Assembly (NCBI GenBank): GCA_963931575.1
Contig: OZ007029.1
Coordinates: 124,001 to 188,000 of the forward strand
Direction of reading: 5' to 3'
Source: Gastranaerophilus sp944325835
GTDB lineage: Bacteria; Cyanobacteriota; Vampirovibrionia; Gastranaerophilales; Gastranaerophilaceae
DNA: 64,000 nucleotides
Shown here piece by piece: positions 40,764-48,075 of this stretch. Below the pieces are notes generated by a model. It was not told the origin of the DNA. It searched no databases and was given only the letters and a program-made list of their open reading frames with translations. How positions within the stretch are numbered: position 1 is the first letter of the stretch; every line of letters starts with the position of its first letter. Both the position numbers and the translations under genes were made by a program.

Positions 40764-40961
40764 ATGCGTTTAAAATTATTTTCGATTATGGTTTTAATTC
40801 TTCTGGCGGGTTTAACGGCTGCATTTTGCGTTGCAAATCCTAAAATGCACAAACCTTTTCAGCTTAATATTATTGAATATATTATGAAAATAAACCATGA
40901 CGGCAGTATTACAACAACCAAAAGCGTCACTACAACTGTGATTAAGGAGGATAATAAATGA
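40764..40961 (+). CDS. Small membrane-anchored protein with PKMHKPF motif
   Basis: 65 residues. One N-terminal membrane helix or signal anchor (LFSIMVLILLAGLTAAFCVA), then NPKMHKPFQLNIIEYIM and a polar tail. The helix plus P-x-MHK-x-F motif recurs at the N-terminus of the TonB-like protein at 44288, which supports a real gene and a shared site in the envelope. First gene of the operon; overlaps the next by 4 bases. An alternative ATG lies at 40760 out of frame. Confidence 0.6.
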   Translation: MRLKLFSIMVLILLAGLTAAFCVANPKMHKPFQLNIIEYIMKINHDGSITTTKSVTTTVIKEDNK

Positions 40962-41992
40962 AGAAGTTTCTGGCATTATTAATTTCTCTGGTTTATATTT
41001 TCTCCGCTAATGCAGCCTTTGCACTTAATGAACTTTATTATCTCACAAATGTTTCCGGAGAAACCCTATCGCCGCAGGTTGAGGCGCTTTTGCAGGATAA
41101 GAATTATACAATAAAAAAGAAAAATCCTTTCTGGGCTGTTTCTAATAAAAACCCTGAAAATTACATGGTAGTTATACTTGAGCCGACCGGTAAAAACCTT
41201 TTTTATTACGTTGAAGCAAATAAAAAGGGTAAAAGTTTTAATAAGGCCTTTTTGAAACTTCTTGAAGAGCAGAATATTCCGTATCAGGAGTATTACGGCG
41301 ATATGTATATGAACCACTTTGCGCAAATGGCTCAAAAGGCTATGACGGGCGAACAAAAAACTTATTCTTTTGAAACACAGCCAGAGTATCAAAAAGCGCA
41401 TGTTACAAAAACGAATTCGCCGGATAACGCTCTGAAAGGTTTTGTTGCAAGTGTCGGTAAGGGCTCTGTTCTGGATGTTTATTTGCAAAATGCAATAAAT
41501 ACGGCAACCGCCAATGTCGGCGATAATGTTGTTGCTGTTTTGAAAACTGATTGGGTCGTTGACGGATTGCATATTATTGCACCGCAGGGAAGCGTTATTT
41601 ACGGAACACTCACCGAAGCGCATTCAGCCCGTTATGGTTCCCGAAACGGCGGTGTTGTTATTGATTTTAATAAAATTGTGACCCCTGACGGCAAAAGTTA
41701 TGATTTAGTAACCCAGCCTATTGATTTTGATGTTACAAATGACGGGAAATTAAAATCTACAGCATCTAAAGTCGCTGTAGCCGGAGCTGTCGGGGCGCTT
41801 GCGGGTTTAGCGTTTGCGCTTCTGGGCGGCGGGGACAATTACGGCTCGGGCGCAGCTATCGGAGCAGGTGTCGCAAGCGGAATCGCTCTTGTTTCATCTG
41901 TTGCAGAAAAAGGGGTAGATGCGGAAATCCCGTCCTATACCGAACTTGAAATCGTTGTTGAGCAGGATATTAACGTTATATTTAATTATTAA
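40958..41992 (+). CDS. Exported VirB10/TrbI-like protein
   Basis: 344 residues. Signal peptide MKKFLALLISLVYIFSANAAFA. Residues 25-140 are unrecognised. From about 180, DVYLQNAINTATANVGDNVVAVLKTDWVVDG then IIAPQGSVIYGTLTEAHSAR and VVIDFNKIVTPDGKSY follow the beta-barrel pattern of VirB10/TrbI C-terminal domains (GS-V-x-G, then F--I--PDG). A Gly/Ala-rich hydrophobic segment (VAVAGAVGALAGLAFALLGG) follows. It probably sits in the periplasm or outer membrane as a pore or scaffold. No other type IV secretion gene is present, so function is unassigned. Second gene of the operon. Confidence 0.65.
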   Translation: MKKFLALLISLVYIFSANAAFALNELYYLTNVSGETLSPQVEALLQDKNYTIKKKNPFWAVSNKNPENYMVVILEPTGKNLFYYVEANKKGKSFNKAFLKLLEEQNIPYQEYYGDMYMNHFAQMAQKAMTGEQKTYSFETQPEYQKAHVTKTNSPDNALKGFVASVGKGSVLDVYLQNAINTATANVGDNVVAVLKTDWVVDGLHIIAPQGSVIYGTLTEAHSARYGSRNGGVVIDFNKIVTPDGKSYDLVTQPIDFDVTNDGKLKSTASKVAVAGAVGALAGLAFALLGGGDNYGSGAAIGAGVASGIALVSSVAEKGVDAEIPSYTELEIVVEQDINVIFNY

Positions 41993-42005
41993 AAAAGGAA
42001 ATTTT

Positions 42006-42674
42006 ATGAATAAAAGATTGATAATTGTAGGACTTTTGATTTTAGCGTTGTCGGTTGTCGGGAAACTTCTTTTCACCGCGCTTAAACATATAAAAGTTGA
42101 TGAATTTCATCCGGCGTCCGTGATTTTTGTAATAGATTCTTCCGCATCTAATCAGGCAATGCTTCAGGAGGAAATCAAATATCTGCGCTCATTGTGCACG
42201 ATTCTTGATCCGGAAGATGCAATCAAAATTCTGCGGGTTTCCGAAAAATCTTATTTAATATATGAAGGCGCGCCGACTGACGGGTCTGCAATAAATGACA
42301 CCTTGCAGGAGTTTACAAAGTTTGATGCGAATGACTACGGCACCGCTTACGGTGAAGCTTTGAAAAAAGCTTTTGAACACGCATTGATAATGAAAAAAGA
42401 AGGTTATATCCCGTCAATTGTTGTAATCGGCGACCTTGAGAATGAAGGCGATGTTTCAAAACAAATTGACTGGGAAACCTTACCGCAAAACGTTGAAAAT
42501 ATTAAGCAATATATTCCGGAAATTTCAATGATGTTTGCTTACGCGCATCCGGAAAAATTGGATCTGGTAAAAACTAAATTAACGCCGGTTCTTGGCGAAA
42601 AGAAATTAATCGTAGTCAATGAACAGACCGCGGCAAAATCCCAGCGCAAACTGCTTGAGGCAATCGGAAGATAG
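42006..42674 (+). CDS. Membrane-anchored von Willebrand A-like protein
   Basis: 222 residues from the ATG at 42006 (AAAAGGAA upstream). One N-terminal membrane helix (LIIVGLLILALSVVGKLLF), then a vWA fold: VIFVIDSSASNQ supplies the D-x-S-x-S MIDAS motif, GTAYGEALKKAF the Thr region and VIGDLENEGDV the final Asp. It probably faces the periplasm and binds a metal-dependent protein ligand. Third gene of the operon, with gaps of 13 and 9 bases to its neighbours. Confidence 0.72.
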   Translation: MNKRLIIVGLLILALSVVGKLLFTALKHIKVDEFHPASVIFVIDSSASNQAMLQEEIKYLRSLCTILDPEDAIKILRVSEKSYLIYEGAPTDGSAINDTLQEFTKFDANDYGTAYGEALKKAFEHALIMKKEGYIPSIVVIGDLENEGDVSKQIDWETLPQNVENIKQYIPEISMMFAYAHPEKLDLVKTKLTPVLGEKKLIVVNEQTAAKSQRKLLEAIGR

Positions 42675-42683
42675 GAGAATCAA

Positions 42684-44282
42684 ATGACTTTTACAATAAT
42701 TACTAAACACGGCGAAAAAACTTTTGCAGATAAAGAACTGGTAAATATTTCCTCAAAGGAAGGGGCGGATTGTCGTATAAATTTAGGGTTTGACTATATG
42801 TTAACCGTTGAATTTAACAAAACAACAGGCAAATATTCACTTCTGAACCCGTTCAACTGCCAAAAATTTCTTTTTAAAGGTCAACCGCTTCCGCAGCGTC
42901 TTGAGATTGATAAGATGTGCAAACTTATGGTAAAAGACAGCGATGAATTTATCGGAATAAAAGTCCTTGACGCTGTCGGGAATACGCGTGTGGCACACGA
43001 AAATTTGACCGAACAGGATATCAAAGAGGTTTACGGTGATGAGGTTAACGCATCGGCAAGGCTTAAAATTGAAAAAAGAAAAGCTGAACTTGAAGAAGCG
43101 CGTGTTTCAATAGTTAAACAGGTCGCGTTTAAAATTAATGATTTGAAAAGTAAGATTTCTATGAATTCAAAATCCGGAATTCTTCTTCATCTCGGACTTT
43201 ACGCAGCATCTCTTGTGCTGGCTTTCGGCGTCGCAAATTACCTGACCGGACTTCCGTTGAAAGAAGCCGGAAGTATTATTCAAATGCCTGTTAATATGAA
43301 GCTTGTTTTATTATATTCACTGATTATTTACGGAGCCGGTTTAATCTTCAAACAGGGTGTTTATCTTTTCTTTCAGAATAAATCCGAAGAACTTTCCGCA
43401 GGAAATTCCGCTGCTGAAAAAGTAATGCTTGTTCTTGGCGTGCTTTTTTACGGCGCAATTTATCTTATAAACCTGCTTTATTATATGGCACCGGGTTCAA
43501 TGATGTTTTTTGCGATTTTTATGTCGCTGTTTTTCACCGCAACCGCAGCGGCTCTGGCTTTTGCCTGCGGGTATTTCAAAAGCAGCAAGGTTGAACTCTC
43601 AAAAGAACTCAGCAAATATGAATACAGAGAAGATTTTGAAATACTTATGAAAGAATACCAGCAATGGATTGAAAGATTTATCAACAACCTAAGTCCTGCC
43701 AAAATAAGGAATGCTAAAGATAAACTCTTTATGCTGCAGATAAAATCTGTCGGCGAAATTTGTCTGGGTATTTTGACCGCGCCGTTTCTGGCGTACGGTG
43801 TTTCAAACACTCTTGCGATGTGCTTTCCGGAAGCTGCCGGCTGGGTAAGAATTTCAGGCTTGAGATTTTCGCCTGTTTTCCTTGTGCTTGCAACGTTTAT
43901 GATAATTTTTGCGTTCTTTGCTTTTGTAAACGGTTTTCTCTGCAACAAGAAAATTCAGGCCTCTAATGTATTGAAAAACGACGGGTTCAGCAATTATTTT
44001 AAACACGGCGTGGAAATCTATGGGCTTCAAGGAGTCAGAAAACTTGATACTGATATGATGCGCTCTTTTGTAATCGGGCTGTGCATTATTTTTATTGAAT
44101 TTTCAATGAACATTTCCTACTTTATGCAGGAAATGGGTGGGGATTTAGGCGGAATGTTTTTAAGCTCTGTTGCCGCAATGGTTCCGACTGCACTTTTGAT
44201 AGCGGAAACGTATATGCTGAGCCAGACAAAATTTGATATTTACGCGTGTGATGAACTGATTTCAAAAATGGATAGAGAGTAA
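42684..44282 (+). CDS. FHA-like cytoplasmic head plus polytopic membrane protein
   Basis: 532 residues. Residues 1-105 form a beta-rich domain (ITKHGEKTFADKELVNISS, CRINLGFDYMLTVEF, YSLLNPFNCQKF) resembling a forkhead-associated fold, although the conserved Arg/Ser/His set of FHA domains is not clear. From about 165, eight or so hydrophobic segments (LHLGLYAASLVLAFGVANYL, LVLLYSLIIYGAGLIF, MLVLGVLFYGAIYLINLLYY and others) make an integral inner-membrane protein. A MotA/TolQ-type motor or a scaffold are possibilities, unproved. Fourth gene of the operon. Confidence 0.62.
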   Translation: MTFTIITKHGEKTFADKELVNISSKEGADCRINLGFDYMLTVEFNKTTGKYSLLNPFNCQKFLFKGQPLPQRLEIDKMCKLMVKDSDEFIGIKVLDAVGNTRVAHENLTEQDIKEVYGDEVNASARLKIEKRKAELEEARVSIVKQVAFKINDLKSKISMNSKSGILLHLGLYAASLVLAFGVANYLTGLPLKEAGSIIQMPVNMKLVLLYSLIIYGAGLIFKQGVYLFFQNKSEELSAGNSAAEKVMLVLGVLFYGAIYLINLLYYMAPGSMMFFAIFMSLFFTATAAALAFACGYFKSSKVELSKELSKYEYREDFEILMKEYQQWIERFINNLSPAKIRNAKDKLFMLQIKSVGEICLGILTAPFLAYGVSNTLAMCFPEAAGWVRISGLRFSPVFLVLATFMIIFAFFAFVNGFLCNKKIQASNVLKNDGFSNYFKHGVEIYGLQGVRKLDTDMMRSFVIGLCIIFIEFSMNISYFMQEMGGDLGGMFLSSVAAMVPTALLIAETYMLSQTKFDIYACDELISKMDRE

Positions 44283-44287
44283 TAAAA

Positions 44288-45118
44288 TTGTACGGGCTGT
44301 TGTTTACTTTAATAGCAGGAATTTTAGGGCTTACAACCATAGGTATTTGTGCATTACAACCCCAAATGCACAAAACCTTTTTCGTCTATAATTCGGATTA
44401 TGTTATTGTAGAACCGGCAGATAAAGTTGAGGTAGTCAAAAATTTACCGACGCAGGTTAATCAACCGCAGAAGGAAGAAAAAAAAGTAACCGTTCAAAAA
44501 GTTGTGAAGAGTGTACCGAAAACCACGCAAAAACCGGTTGAGAAAAAGAGCGTAAAAAACTCACCGCAGCCGGTTCAAAAAATACAGACTTCACAGCAGA
44601 CAGTCAATCCGCTTTTGAGTATACTGAAAGAAACTTCAACGACTGAAAGCGCTCAACAAAAAGTTGTTGAAAAGAATGTTCAAACCGCCCTGCAGTCCGT
44701 AAAAAAAGAAGAAACAAAGCCTGCCGCCAAAACCGTCACAGAGGAAGAAAAAGCGCGTCAGGAGGTAATCCTCTGGAATAAATGGCGTTCAAATCTGCAA
44801 AATAAAATTATGTCTGACGTTAAACTTCCGATAATGCCCGAAGGTACAATTTTTAAATTTTCCTTTGATGTTGACAGATATGGTAAAATAAGTAATGTAA
44901 AAACATGGTCGCTGACACCTGCTTATACACCTTATGCAATCCAATATATTGCACCTGTTATAAGAGGTTATCAGGGGCGTGATATCCTGAATTTTCCGGA
45001 AGGCTCAAACAGATTCAGCACAACGGTCGAGGGCGGCTGGAAAATCTCTCAAACGGCCAAATTCAGCACGCCTGAGGACTTTAAAGACGCTGAAAGAGTT
45101 ATTATTGATAAGGAATAA
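44288..45118 (+). CDS. TonB-like protein 1 (membrane anchor, Lys/Pro/Gln linker, C-terminal domain)
   Basis: 276 residues, TTG start 5 bases after the previous stop. A membrane anchor (LFTLIAGILGLTTIGICALQ) with PQMHKTF, shared with the operon's first protein, then a long Lys/Pro/Gln/Val-rich periplasmic spacer (about 45-150), then a TonB-C-like domain (WNKWRSNLQNKIMSDVKLP, FKFSFDVDRYGKISNVKTW). This is the layout of TonB/TolA energy transducers, but the final residues differ from TonB proper. Fifth gene; followed 2 bases later by a second such protein. Confidence 0.7.
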   Translation: MYGLLFTLIAGILGLTTIGICALQPQMHKTFFVYNSDYVIVEPADKVEVVKNLPTQVNQPQKEEKKVTVQKVVKSVPKTTQKPVEKKSVKNSPQPVQKIQTSQQTVNPLLSILKETSTTESAQQKVVEKNVQTALQSVKKEETKPAAKTVTEEEKARQEVILWNKWRSNLQNKIMSDVKLPIMPEGTIFKFSFDVDRYGKISNVKTWSLTPAYTPYAIQYIAPVIRGYQGRDILNFPEGSNRFSTTVEGGWKISQTAKFSTPEDFKDAERVIIDKE

Positions 45119-45120
45119 AA

Positions 45121-46059
45121 ATGTATAGATGTACCGATTGCGGACAAGAATTTGAAATAAAACCCGAATATTGCGATTGCGGAAACAATGTGTTTGAAGA
45201 AATCCTTCCGGCAAAATCTCCGGAACCTGTTCCTGCTGCGCCGTATACCCCCCGTCCGCCAAAAACTGCAAGGCAAACAGTAGATTTACCTTCTCTGTTG
45301 ATATTTTTAATCTGTATTGTGCTGTCTGTTTTGTCGTGGATTTTCATAGGCCGCGAAAGCGGTGAAAAGCCGGAAGCTGTACCTGTTAATAAGCCAAAAC
45401 CTTCTGTAGAAATTCCCTCAATTGATGAACTATGGAAAGAAACTTCCGTAAAACCCGCACAGCCCCCAGTTCCGGAAATTGTTCAGTCCGCAGTGGAGGA
45501 AGTAAAAAAAATAATAACAATTCCTAAAAAAGAGAAAAAAACGCCTGCTAAGCAAACCTCAGTAAAACCTGCACAGCCGGTAAAAACGGTTTCAAGCCAG
45601 CCAGAAACGACAAAGCCTTCTATGACGGATGCGCAAAAACAGGCCATAATCAAACGATTAACCTCTTCTCCGCAACCTGTAAAAAAAGTCGAACCGGTCA
45701 AAACCGTTGAGGCAAAACCGGTACCTAAAGCAGAACCGCCAAAAGTAGATTATGCTGCACAAAAACGTGAACTCGCTGCTTATAAAGTTGCGCTTAGAAA
45801 TAAAATCGGCGGGAATATTAATTTCGCGGCGGTTATAGGGGACGGCAGGTGTGCAATTACGTTTAAACTTGATAGTTCCGGAAACCTCGTTAACCGTGCG
45901 TTTTCTCAACAATCTGATAATGACAGCCTGAACGATGCGGTTTATGCGGCGATGATGCAAAATCCGACCTTTAAAGCTCCGCCGGCCGGTTACAAAAATG
46001 AAACGCTGACGCTTTCTGTCAGAATGTACGGCGGCCAGTTTGAAGTCGATTTGAAATAA
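45121..46059 (+). CDS. TonB-like protein 2 with N-terminal zinc ribbon
   Basis: 312 residues. Residues 1-25 form a four-Cys zinc ribbon (YRCTDCGQEF ... YCDCGN) that must lie in the cytoplasm. A membrane helix follows at about 60-80 (LLIFLICIVLSVLSWIFIG), then a Pro/Lys/Val-rich linker (about 85-215), then a TonB/TolA-C-like domain (ALRNKIGGNINFAAVIGDG, ITFKLDSSGNLVNRAF). A cytoplasmic zinc ribbon attached to a TonB-like arm is unusual. Last gene of the operon; element J follows 37 bases later. Confidence 0.7.
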   Translation: MYRCTDCGQEFEIKPEYCDCGNNVFEEILPAKSPEPVPAAPYTPRPPKTARQTVDLPSLLIFLICIVLSVLSWIFIGRESGEKPEAVPVNKPKPSVEIPSIDELWKETSVKPAQPPVPEIVQSAVEEVKKIITIPKKEKKTPAKQTSVKPAQPVKTVSSQPETTKPSMTDAQKQAIIKRLTSSPQPVKKVEPVKTVEAKPVPKAEPPKVDYAAQKRELAAYKVALRNKIGGNINFAAVIGDGRCAITFKLDSSGNLVNRAFSQQSDNDSLNDAVYAAMMQNPTFKAPPAGYKNETLTLSVRMYGGQFEVDLK

Positions 46060-46095
46060 CGCTGTTCAAGGCATTCTTGCCGGTAAGCCGTAAAT

Positions 46096-46210
46096 TGTCC
46101 GAGAAAGACTCGCGATAAGGAACGTGAGCGAGTCTTTTGAGTGGCGTATTAGACAGCGCAGCCGCTAACGGCTCGCGGTTCAGCGAGGCGGTGCGGCGGA
46201 GAACTGCTTT
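46096..46210 (+). repeat. Modular palindromic element, copy J (115 bp, core form)
   Basis: Identical to copies B and D. It lies between the ends of the convergent TonB-like and vWA genes, 8 bases from the stop codon of the latter. Confidence 0.92.
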
Positions 46211-46217
46211 ATTCGGC

Positions 46218-47138
46218 TTAGTTGCCTATAAATTCATAATGTTGAGTCGGTTCTGTTTCTGGCGTTGCGGCCGGTGTGTCCTGCATCGATTCAATCAAAA
46301 CGTTTGTAAAGCTGTATACATCATCCGTGTTGTAAAATTTGCCGCCTGTAGTTTTTGCAAGGCAGACAAGCTCTTTAGAATTTGACGAAACAAGAACAAC
46401 GTCAATAGTTACATCTTTGCGTTGTGCAACTAGAGCGTTTGCAAACGCACACGGATCCCCGCCGCAGTTTTCACCGCCGTCGGTTATAAGGATAATCTTT
46501 TTAGGCTGTGTTTTTGACATTGTACCGAAATCAGACGTTACTGCCTGTTCGAGAGCAAGCGTAAGCGGTGTTGAACCGCCGATTTGAACGGAATTCATTC
46601 CGTTAATAAGCGCGGAGGCGCTGTGCTGCGCAACCGGTGCAACCTGCGTGGTCGCGGAACACGAACCCGAAATTGAACCTAAATACGAGGCTGTTTGGGT
46701 TTTGACTTTGTACTTTCCGTTTTTATTTTTTGTGACGCTTTTGACCTTGTTTAAAATAGGGCTGTAAGGGTTGTTGCCGCTGTCGTGGCCGAAAACCCGA
46801 AAACCGATTTTTGTTGAAACCGGCAGTTGTGCAATAATTGCGGTCATAGAATTTTTGGCAGCTTCAATCCAGTAAGCCATGCTGCCTGAATAGTCCATTA
46901 CAATATCAATTGTTCCGACGGGTTTTGCCAGAACCTGCCGATTAGAAACATAATTCTGCGAATAGTAATTATTATAAACATTATTGTATGCCGGCTGCGG
47001 TGAGATTATTTTAGAATTTGTCTGTACACTTCCGTTTGGCGAAATGACTTTCCCGCCGGTATTAACCTTGTATTTGGCGGCAAAAGCACCTGCTGACACA
47101 ATTGATAAAGATAGTAAAACAATCAAAGTTTTTTTCAT
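46218..47138 (-). CDS. Exported von Willebrand A domain protein
   Basis: 306 residues. Signal peptide MKKTLIVLLSLSIVSAGAFAA. The vWA domain (about residues 75-280) has the MIDAS motif VMDYSGSMAYW, GFRVFGHDSG, a Thr in GGSTPLTLALEQ and IILITDGGENCGGDPCAF. CFN-type surface or periplasmic vWA proteins look like this. It is convergent to the envelope operon, which carries its own vWA protein, so they may belong to one system, though on different transcripts. Confidence 0.85.
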   Translation of the reverse strand: MKKTLIVLLSLSIVSAGAFAAKYKVNTGGKVISPNGSVQTNSKIISPQPAYNNVYNNYYSQNYVSNRQVLAKPVGTIDIVMDYSGSMAYWIEAAKNSMTAIIAQLPVSTKIGFRVFGHDSGNNPYSPILNKVKSVTKNKNGKYKVKTQTASYLGSISGSCSATTQVAPVAQHSASALINGMNSVQIGGSTPLTLALEQAVTSDFGTMSKTQPKKIILITDGGENCGGDPCAFANALVAQRKDVTIDVVLVSSNSKELVCLAKTTGGKFYNTDDVYSFTNVLIESMQDTPAATPETEPTQHYEFIGN

Positions 47139-47168
47139 AGAAGTATTATAGCATAAATTGTTCCAAAA

Positions 47169-47190
47169 AGACTCCTATCCGGCTGAGCCG
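47169..47190 (+). repeat. Probable decayed fragment of a modular element
   Basis: AAGACTCCTATCCGGCTGAGCC resembles the start of copies I and K (AAGACTCGCGCCCGGCTGAGCC), with about four changes. Neither element end is present. Likely a remnant, but short. Confidence 0.35.
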
Positions 47191-47202
47191 CAGCAAGTTG
47201 TT

Positions 47203-47724
47203 TTATCTGTCAGACATTAAGGATAGTGCAAGCCCGATTGCGGCGCCTATTCCCATACCCCAGCGAAATTTACTCTTTTTTATAGCACGGAAAGCTTCTG
47301 CGCAATTGTTATCCATAAGCGCACAATTCTTCTTGTAATTTTCAAAGTTTGTGCTGAAACTGTCTTTTAATGTTTTAACTTTATCAGGATCGGTAACCTT
47401 TTTCTCTAACGCAGTGCATTTGTTTGAAATTGCTGTAACATCTTCTGCAAGCCCCATATCCGTTAAAATCATTTTACTTGTCGTGGAAACTTTTTTCTTT
47501 TCAACTTCTTCCGCAATAGTTTTCAGGGTATTAATTTGCTCTGTGGCCTCTTCTTTTGTAATGTCAAAAGCTTTTTGGACAAAAACATCTTTTTTAACAG
47601 GCAAATAGTAAGCGTTCATACCAATCAGCCCGCCAATCATTGTCATACCGATTGCTTTTTTTGCAGAACTGCGCGGAGATGCCGGATAGTACACTGGATT
47701 CATTTGAGCGTCATAACTTGCCAT
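47203..47724 (-). CDS. Hypothetical membrane protein with coiled coil
   Basis: 173 residues. Two hydrophobic segments, near residues 23-42 (AIGMTMIGGLIGMNAYYLP) and 155-170 (WGMGIGAAIGLALSLM), flank a helical, charged centre (about 55-150) typical of a coiled coil. No known domain. AAGGGGTAAT precedes the ATG. It lies between the vWA gene and element K, all on or facing the minus strand. Possibly a lineage-specific envelope protein. Confidence 0.6.
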   Translation of the reverse strand: MASYDAQMNPVYYPASPRSSAKKAIGMTMIGGLIGMNAYYLPVKKDVFVQKAFDITKEEATEQINTLKTIAEEVEKKKVSTTSKMILTDMGLAEDVTAISNKCTALEKKVTDPDKVKTLKDSFSTNFENYKKNCALMDNNCAEAFRAIKKSKFRWGMGIGAAIGLALSLMSDR

Positions 47725-47803
47725 AAGATTACCCCTTTTTACGTGCTTTAAAACTGCTGAAAAATTTTTTTGCCATTTTAATGAATTTTTGTTAAGCTAT
47801 AGA

Positions 47804-48062
47804 TGTCCGAGAAAGGCTCGCGCCCGGCTGAGCCGGAGCTATACTTGTATCAATTATTACCGTGAGCGTATAAACCAAATAAGGGGAGCCGCTCAGTGGC
47901 CGAGCCTTTTGAGTGGCACTCTGCCGAGCAAAACAATCCAGTGAATTGTTTTGCGAGAGGTAGACAGCACTCTGCCGAGAAAAACAGTCCAGTGAACTGT
48001 TTTTCGAGAGGGAAACGCGCGACCCGCGGTTCAGCGGGGCGGAAGTGGCGGAGTACTGCTTT
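47804..48062 (+). repeat. Modular palindromic element, copy K (259 bp)
   Basis: Stem 1 AAAGGCTCG/CGAGCCTTT encloses the long arm of copy I. Two nested hairpin modules follow (CAAAACAAT/ATTGTTTTG and AAAAACAGT/ACTGTTTTT), then the GACCCGCGGTTCAGCGGGGC segment of copy C. It ends GGAGTACTGCTTT, 14 bases before the first start codon of the UvrA-like gene. Confidence 0.9.
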
Positions 48063-48075
48063 ATTATGAAAACGG

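Noticed and set aside
8007..48062. Ordinary insertion sequences or integron attC sites
   Set aside because: No transposase frame exists in any copy, no long terminal inverted repeats or clear target duplications are seen, and the attC core sites (RYYYAAC/GTTRRRY) are absent.
10236..48062. tRNA-derived repeat (SINE-like)
   Set aside because: GAGTGGCGTATTAGACAGCGC faintly resembles the tRNA-Leu D-arm GGTGGCGGAATTGGTAGACGCGC and GGTTCA resembles a T-loop, but no full cloverleaf or acceptor stem can be drawn.
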